This document shows positions 61,218-64,000 of a DNA stretch of 64,000 nucleotides, one piece after another. The translations under genes were made by a program, and so were the position numbers. This DNA comes from CAYNVQ01 sp964400735 (GTDB taxonomy: Bacteria; Acidobacteriota; Aminicenantia; Aminicenantales; Aminicenantaceae): positions 682,001 to 746,000 of the forward strand of contig CAYNVQ010000001.1 of NCBI GenBank assembly GCA_964400735.1, given 5' to 3'. Positions within the stretch are counted from its first letter, which is position 1, and each line of letters starts with the position of its first letter. The notes beneath the pieces are model-generated. The model did not search any database and had not been told where the DNA came from. It worked only from the letters and a program-made list of their open reading frames with translations.

Positions 61218-61511
61218 TTAGGAGATAATGCCAAATCTCACCCCTGATTTCATCACAGTGTTTTCCCTTATATACTCCTCAATACACCTCGTGACGCCGA
61301 GTTTCGTTATTATCCGGTCAATTAATATAACCTGTGCTGTTGTCAGGTCCTTCTCGGTAGGTCCCAGGTCGCTAATCAGTCCCTCTCGGACTGTCGTTAA
61401 GTAGCGCTCCACATATGCCCTCCCCTCCGGCAGCTCTCCCTTGACCAGGAAAGAATAGCCGCCATGCTTCTTCCTCCGGCCTGGGTGTAATTTCGCTTTT
61501 TTATTGTTCAT
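61218..61511 (-). CDS. Small protein of phage/plasmid-like module (unknown)
   Basis: This 97-residue protein begins with a basic stretch (LHPGRRKKHGG) and then has SFLVKGELPEGRAYVERYL and the helical TTAQVILIDRIITKLG. GAGGAA precedes its ATG. The basic helical make-up suits DNA binding, but no family is recognised. Its 3' end (codons for MKSGVRFGI) carries one copy of a 28-bp direct repeat whose other copy lies at 63861-63888. Last gene of the operon. Confidence 0.6.
   Translation of the reverse strand: MNNKKAKLHPGRRKKHGGYSFLVKGELPEGRAYVERYLTTVREGLISDLGPTEKDLTTAQVILIDRIITKLGVTRCIEEYIRENTVMKSGVRFGIIS
61227..61254 (+). repeat. 28-bp direct repeat, left copy
   Basis: Exact match to 63861-63888, in the same orientation. 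It coincides with the last codons of the 97-residue gene. Confidence 0.7.
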
Positions 61512-61701
61512 TTCCTCTGTAAATCCCCCTTAAAAACAGCCAAAAAAGAGACAAAAAACCCGTCACAAAGTCGACATTTCCGCTGATTTTTGCCCTTTCT
61601 ACCTCTGATAAGTCACTTTTCTTACAGAAATGTGACCGGCCTATTTTCTGAAGCATCGGGGGCACCGTGGCACCAATTTTTCGACTAGGATTTTCAAACA
61701 T
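61501..61701 (-). CDS. Small hypothetical protein of the module
   Basis: This 66-residue frame overlaps the next gene by 11 bases and the previous by eight, as in tight phage operons. A GGAG lies before its ATG. The middle is basic (HFCKKSDLSEVERAKI) and the end hydrophobic (FLSLFWLFLRG), possibly one membrane helix. No family recognised; real but of unknown role. Confidence 0.5.
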   Translation of the reverse strand: MFENPSRKIGATVPPMLQKIGRSHFCKKSDLSEVERAKISGNVDFVTGFLSLFWLFLRGIYRGNEQ

Positions 61702-62269
61702 ATTTTTCTCCTCTCAGCATTCTCTTTAGGTCTTCGATATTCTCAGTTAGCACGTCGATCTGAAGTTGGGATTGGTTGTTGTCTTTGGCTCGCCTCAACT
61801 TCATTTCTTTCTCTTCTATCTCTCTTATAACTTCTTCCCTCCACCTAATGTCTTTTTCTTCCTCCCTAAGTGAAGTGTCTTCTTGTTTGACATTATCTAC
61901 ATTGTTCGTAGTTCCCATTTGTTTCCCATTTGTTTCCCATTTCGAGCTGTTCAGTATGTCGCAAATGACTGTTATTATTGAATATTTGTTGGTTGTTTTG
62001 ATTCCCACTTTTTGACGTTTTTCCAAAATCCTCAAATATCGCCAGATTGTTGAGCGCTTCATTTTCAACTTTTCTTCGGCTTTGAATGTACCGAAGATGA
62101 ATTGATTTTTCGTCAATCGGACTGTCTGATTTCCAACCATGACATATCTCTCTTCCAAATGACCCGCCCTTAGCCTGCACCAAAGGTAAACCTTCAAAAG
62201 TCTCGGATTGTCGAATATCGGGTCGTCTTCAATATCTCTGGGAGTCGTGAAATATCCTCTCTCGTCCAT
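61694..62269 (-). CDS. Winged-helix phage replication-protein-like
   Basis: This 191-residue protein has the N-terminal pattern of phage replisome organisers: LLKVYLWCRLRAGHLEERYV, then VRLTKNQFIFGTFKAEEKL and KMKRSTIWRYLRILEKRQK, a winged helix, followed by KTTNKYSIITVICDI. The second half is coiled and charged (EEKDIRWREEVIREIEEKEM). Such proteins load helicase at a phage or plasmid origin. The overlap with the downstream gene is eight bases and the excisionase-like gene lies one base upstream. It marks this module as phage- or plasmid-derived. Confidence 0.7.
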   Translation of the reverse strand: MDERGYFTTPRDIEDDPIFDNPRLLKVYLWCRLRAGHLEERYVMVGNQTVRLTKNQFIFGTFKAEEKLKMKRSTIWRYLRILEKRQKVGIKTTNKYSIITVICDILNSSKWETNGKQMGTTNNVDNVKQEDTSLREEEKDIRWREEVIREIEEKEMKLRRAKDNNQSQLQIDVLTENIEDLKRMLRGEKYV

Positions 62270-62270
62270 T

Positions 62271-62480
62271 TCATTCGATTCCTCGATTGAGCTGCTCCTG
62301 GACCGGCATAACCTCCTCGCGCTCGAGCACTTGATCCAGCTTTATCTTATCGATCCTCAAGCCGACACCCTTTACTTTTGTAAATGGCAAGACCCCTTTT
62401 GAACAAAGATCATAAATTGTCTTCGGTGAAAGAGAGAGATATTCGGCTATCTCTTTCACTTTGAACCACCGACGTTCCAT
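62271..62480 (-). CDS. Excisionase-like helix-turn-helix protein
   Basis: This 69-residue protein is a small HTH_17/MerR-type domain: WFKVKEIAEYLSLSPKTIY, DLCSKGVLPFTKVKG and RIDKIKLDQVLERE. These proteins act as excisionases or as transcription factors in phages and integrative elements. The upstream gene ends four bases before it. It has no strong ribosome site and is probably translationally coupled. No recombinase is in the window. Confidence 0.75.
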   Translation of the reverse strand: MERRWFKVKEIAEYLSLSPKTIYDLCSKGVLPFTKVKGVGLRIDKIKLDQVLEREEVMPVQEQLNRGIE

Positions 62481-62484
62481 CGCT

Positions 62485-62673
62485 CTAGTCTTGGGGAAAG
62501 ATTTTGTTGATAGGCTCGCCTAAAGCCTTCGCGATCAATTTCTTTTCTTTCTCAGTTGCCTGGTATATGCCTCGCTCAATCCTCGACAGTTTTGAAATTG
62601 GTATCCTCGTCTTCATGAAAACATCATCGATAGTCTTTTCTTTTAAAATTCTTTCTTTTCTCAAAGCCAGCAT
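62485..62673 (-). CDS. XRE-family helix-turn-helix regulator
   Basis: I begin at the ATG at 62673 because GGAGG lies five bases upstream; TTG 62718 and ATG 62685 are alternatives. The 62-residue protein has the lambda-repressor-like fold: RILKEKTIDDVFMKTRIPISKLSRIERG, then EKEKKLIAKAL and INKIFP. It is first in the operon and probably represses it and perhaps a divergent gene. The promoter at 62706-62734 sits upstream of the operon. Confidence 0.75.
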   Translation of the reverse strand: MLALRKERILKEKTIDDVFMKTRIPISKLSRIERGIYQATEKEKKLIAKALGEPINKIFPQD

Positions 62674-62705
62674 ATCAGCCTCCATAACATTGTTGTCTCC
62701 CTTAA

Positions 62706-62734
62706 AATTTAAGTCCAAACTGTAAGGTTGTCAA
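62706..62734 (-). promoter_or_regulatory. Promoter of the phage-like operon
   Basis: TTGACA (62734-62729), 17 bases, TAAATT (62711-62706) on the minus strand. A second TTGACA on the plus strand at 62775-62780 may serve a divergent transcript. Confidence 0.45.
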
Positions 62735-62793
62735 GCATTTTTTTTATGTAAGTGCATGATTATAAACAAATTACTTGACAGACGATAGTGATA

Positions 62794-62958
62794 ATGTTAG
62801 ACTTTATACAATTTTCCAGGGGTGAGAAAAGAGGGAAGGAACGACAAAAAAAATTGAAAAAAATTTTTGAAAATGAAGCTTTAAAGAGGTTTTACGCGAT
62901 TAGGATTGAAGAAAATGCCGGGTGCAAGAATAGGCAGACTTTCTATTTTCTAAATTAA
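62794..62958 (+). CDS. Possible small basic protein divergent from the regulator
   Basis: A 54-codon frame starts at ATG 62794 and is rich in Lys, Arg and Glu (RGEKRGKERQKKLKKIFENE). It has no ribosome site, and its start is only 14 bases from a TTGACA. It could be a real phage-type gene or chance. Low confidence. Confidence 0.25.
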   Translation: MLDFIQFSRGEKRGKERQKKLKKIFENEALKRFYAIRIEENAGCKNRQTFYFLN

Positions 62959-62966
62959 ACAGCTAT

Positions 62967-63605
62967 TCATATAATTTTCTTAAATTGTTTTTTAAATACT
63001 CCTATCTGCTGCTCGAGATTTTCAAAGTCAATAGAGATTTCTTCAACATACCTATATTTAAAATTAGGCTGAAAAATAGACCAGAATTTCAGTTTAAAGG
63101 GATCTACTTCTGCATCTATTATAAACCATACATTAAATTCGTTTTTATTCTCTTCTGATTTAAAGCGCAACAAATGACCTATTGTTATCCTCGGAAAAAA
63201 CGGAATCTGTCCATATTTAATGCTTGCGACAGGTTGAATCTTTCCATTTATAAAGGTTTTTTCCATAGGAAAAGTATACCCGAATCCACTTGTATCATTT
63301 GGATGTTGCTCTGGCGTTACACCAAAAGATGTTGATATGTATAAATTATTTAAAAGCAGGCGTCCTTTTTCGCAAGAAAATCCAAACATTATGTCATACA
63401 CATATTTATCTCCTGTTAGTCCTTTTGATTTTCCCGCAATTTGATAGTTTATTTCTGGTCTTTTAAAAAGATAATAATAGAGAGTAAAACAGAAAGGCAC
63501 TAAAGCTAAAATCGCAAGTATTAGCAATAATACTTCAAAGATTCCATATTTATTTATTATTGAAGTCACTAACTTTATAAGTATTAACAACAATGAAATC
63601 ATCAT
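62967..63605 (-). CDS. Membrane-anchored protein, unknown function
   Basis: This AT-rich 212-residue gene has two hydrophobic segments near the N-terminus (ISLLLILIKLVTSII and FEVLLLILAILALVPFCFTLYYYLF). The soluble part contains YNYQ-type beta strands such as FSCEKGRLLLNNLYIST and RYVEEISIDFENLEQQIG. The codon bias matches the phage-like module. I recognise no family. Membrane proteins in mobile modules are often phage-exclusion or immunity factors, but nothing here shows that. Confidence 0.6.
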   Translation of the reverse strand: MMISLLLILIKLVTSIINKYGIFEVLLLILAILALVPFCFTLYYYLFKRPEINYQIAGKSKGLTGDKYVYDIMFGFSCEKGRLLLNNLYISTSFGVTPEQHPNDTSGFGYTFPMEKTFINGKIQPVASIKYGQIPFFPRITIGHLLRFKSEENKNEFNVWFIIDAEVDPFKLKFWSIFQPNFKYRYVEEISIDFENLEQQIGVFKKQFKKII

Positions 63606-63960
63606 TATATTAAAAAATTCACAGCCGTTCTTCTCCTCTTCTTATCCGTATGCACATATCCAAGGCTAACCGTTTTTAAACCCTCCTTTTATTAATATGC
63701 CACTCTGACAATAGATTAAAATACAGCCAAAGTCAAATAAAAATAGTGTCGACTTTATGACGACTTTTTATAGAAAATTTCGGAAGATACAGGAAAATAC
63801 GGGATTACCTAAATCACAAAAATCCTCATCTCAACAGGGGAAACAGGGGGATGAGAAGGAAATGCCAAATCTCACCCCTGATTTCATCCATAAGGGTGAT
63901 TGACCCCCTATATAAACTATGGCAACCTAAGTTCGCCATACATCAGAAAAGGAAGCAAAC
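63606..63960. other. Intergenic region holding the right 28-bp repeat
   Basis: Besides the repeat at 63861-63888 no gene is visible. The bases before the repeat show CAGGGG blocks. The window ends with the start of a plus-strand gene. Confidence 0.45.
63861..63888 (+). repeat. 28-bp direct repeat, right copy
   Basis: Exact match to 61227-61254. The neighbouring bases do not code for the rest of the 97-residue protein, so either a short gene remnant or an attachment-type core was duplicated. Confidence 0.7.
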
Positions 63961-64000
63961 ATGGCAAAAAAGTCCTTTGTACTCGATATGCATGAACTTG
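63961..64000 (+). CDS. Partial CDS at window edge
   Basis: An ATG after AAAAGGAAGC opens a frame of 13 codons reading MAKKSFVLDMHEL before the window ends. Too short to assign. Confidence 0.4.
   Translation, partial: MAKKSFVLDMHEL

Noticed and set aside
60989..61234. 81-codon hydrophobic minus-strand frame
   Set aside because: TTG start with no ribosome site and overlap with the preceding gene. A real membrane peptide cannot be excluded.
61200..61248. ATCAGGGGTGA/TCACCCCTGAT inverted repeat as a terminator
   Set aside because: The loop is 27 bases long and no T-run follows on either strand.
1..64000. CRISPR arrays, rRNA genes, intact tRNAs, toxin-antitoxin pairs
   Set aside because: No regularly spaced short repeats, rRNA stretches or complete cloverleafs were found by reading. 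The RHH-like gene at 20088 has no toxin partner next to it.

Overview
The window looks like a chromosomal piece of an uncultured diderm, probably anaerobic bacterium with mid-range GC, most like Candidatus Aminicenantes or a relative in the wider Acidobacteriota. This placement is an inference. It rests on lipid A and Kdo genes (lpxB, waaA), many secreted peptidases, an ADP-forming acyl-CoA synthetase of the kind used in peptide fermentation, a zinc-ribbon/kinase/TPR Ser/Thr kinase, several Tat-exported enzymes and an archaeal-type ProRS. No rRNA, intact tRNA or CRISPR array was seen.

Layout. 1-4.6 kb (minus strand): nadC-nadB and the 5' two thirds of ileS. 4.7-8.9 kb: a flippase-like membrane protein and a TldD/TldE pair whose TldD carries a Tat signal. 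8.9-14.5 kb: redox genes (nitroreductase, zinc-ribbon thioredoxin, tandem-fold disulfide oxidoreductase, Tat-exported DUF362 protein) and the acyl-CoA synthetase. 14.6-21.1 kb: a five-gene operon with three alkaline-phosphatase-superfamily paralogues, a small ribbon-helix-helix-like protein and a membrane protein. 21.2-25.1 kb: an island between two exact 46-bp copies of the 3' part of a tRNA-Arg(ACG) gene, holding an IS481-type element and the large Ser/Thr kinase. A response regulator and an FHA-GAF histidine kinase follow. 27.9-38.2 kb: an aminotransferase, a nitroreductase, secreted M28 and M1 peptidases, a beta-propeller protein, a lipoprotein and a DUF4097-like repeat protein. 38.5-42.0 kb: a four-gene double ABC exporter. 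42.2-43.8 kb: the phosphoglycerate mutase described below. 44.0-51.8 kb: S9 and M23 peptidases, a Tat-exported alanine racemase, waaA, a Lys/Glu-rich protein and a DUF1648-like protein. 52.0-60.8 kb: rpsO-pnp, three pseudopilin-like genes, lpxB, DUF192, pcm and proS. 60.9-64 kb: an AT-rich phage- or plasmid-like module bracketed by a 28-bp direct repeat.

The most striking item is 42208-43815. It encodes a cofactor-independent phosphoglycerate mutase whose sequence is circularly permuted. The usual C-terminal half comes first, and the usual N-terminal half, with the nucleophilic serine, follows through a short linker. The new ends lie in one loop of the transferase domain. Almost every catalytic residue is kept, the gene has its own good promoter, and it sits between two near-identical 58-bp palindromic repeats. 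I know of no described example, so this is the main candidate for something new.

Functionally the window mixes housekeeping (NAD synthesis, translation, RNA decay, outer-membrane lipid A) with peptide use outside the cell (M1, M28, S9, TldD/E), redox enzymes and envelope functions. Small inverted-repeat elements are scattered between operons, and several genes have a promoter placed so close to the start codon that leaderless mRNAs are likely.
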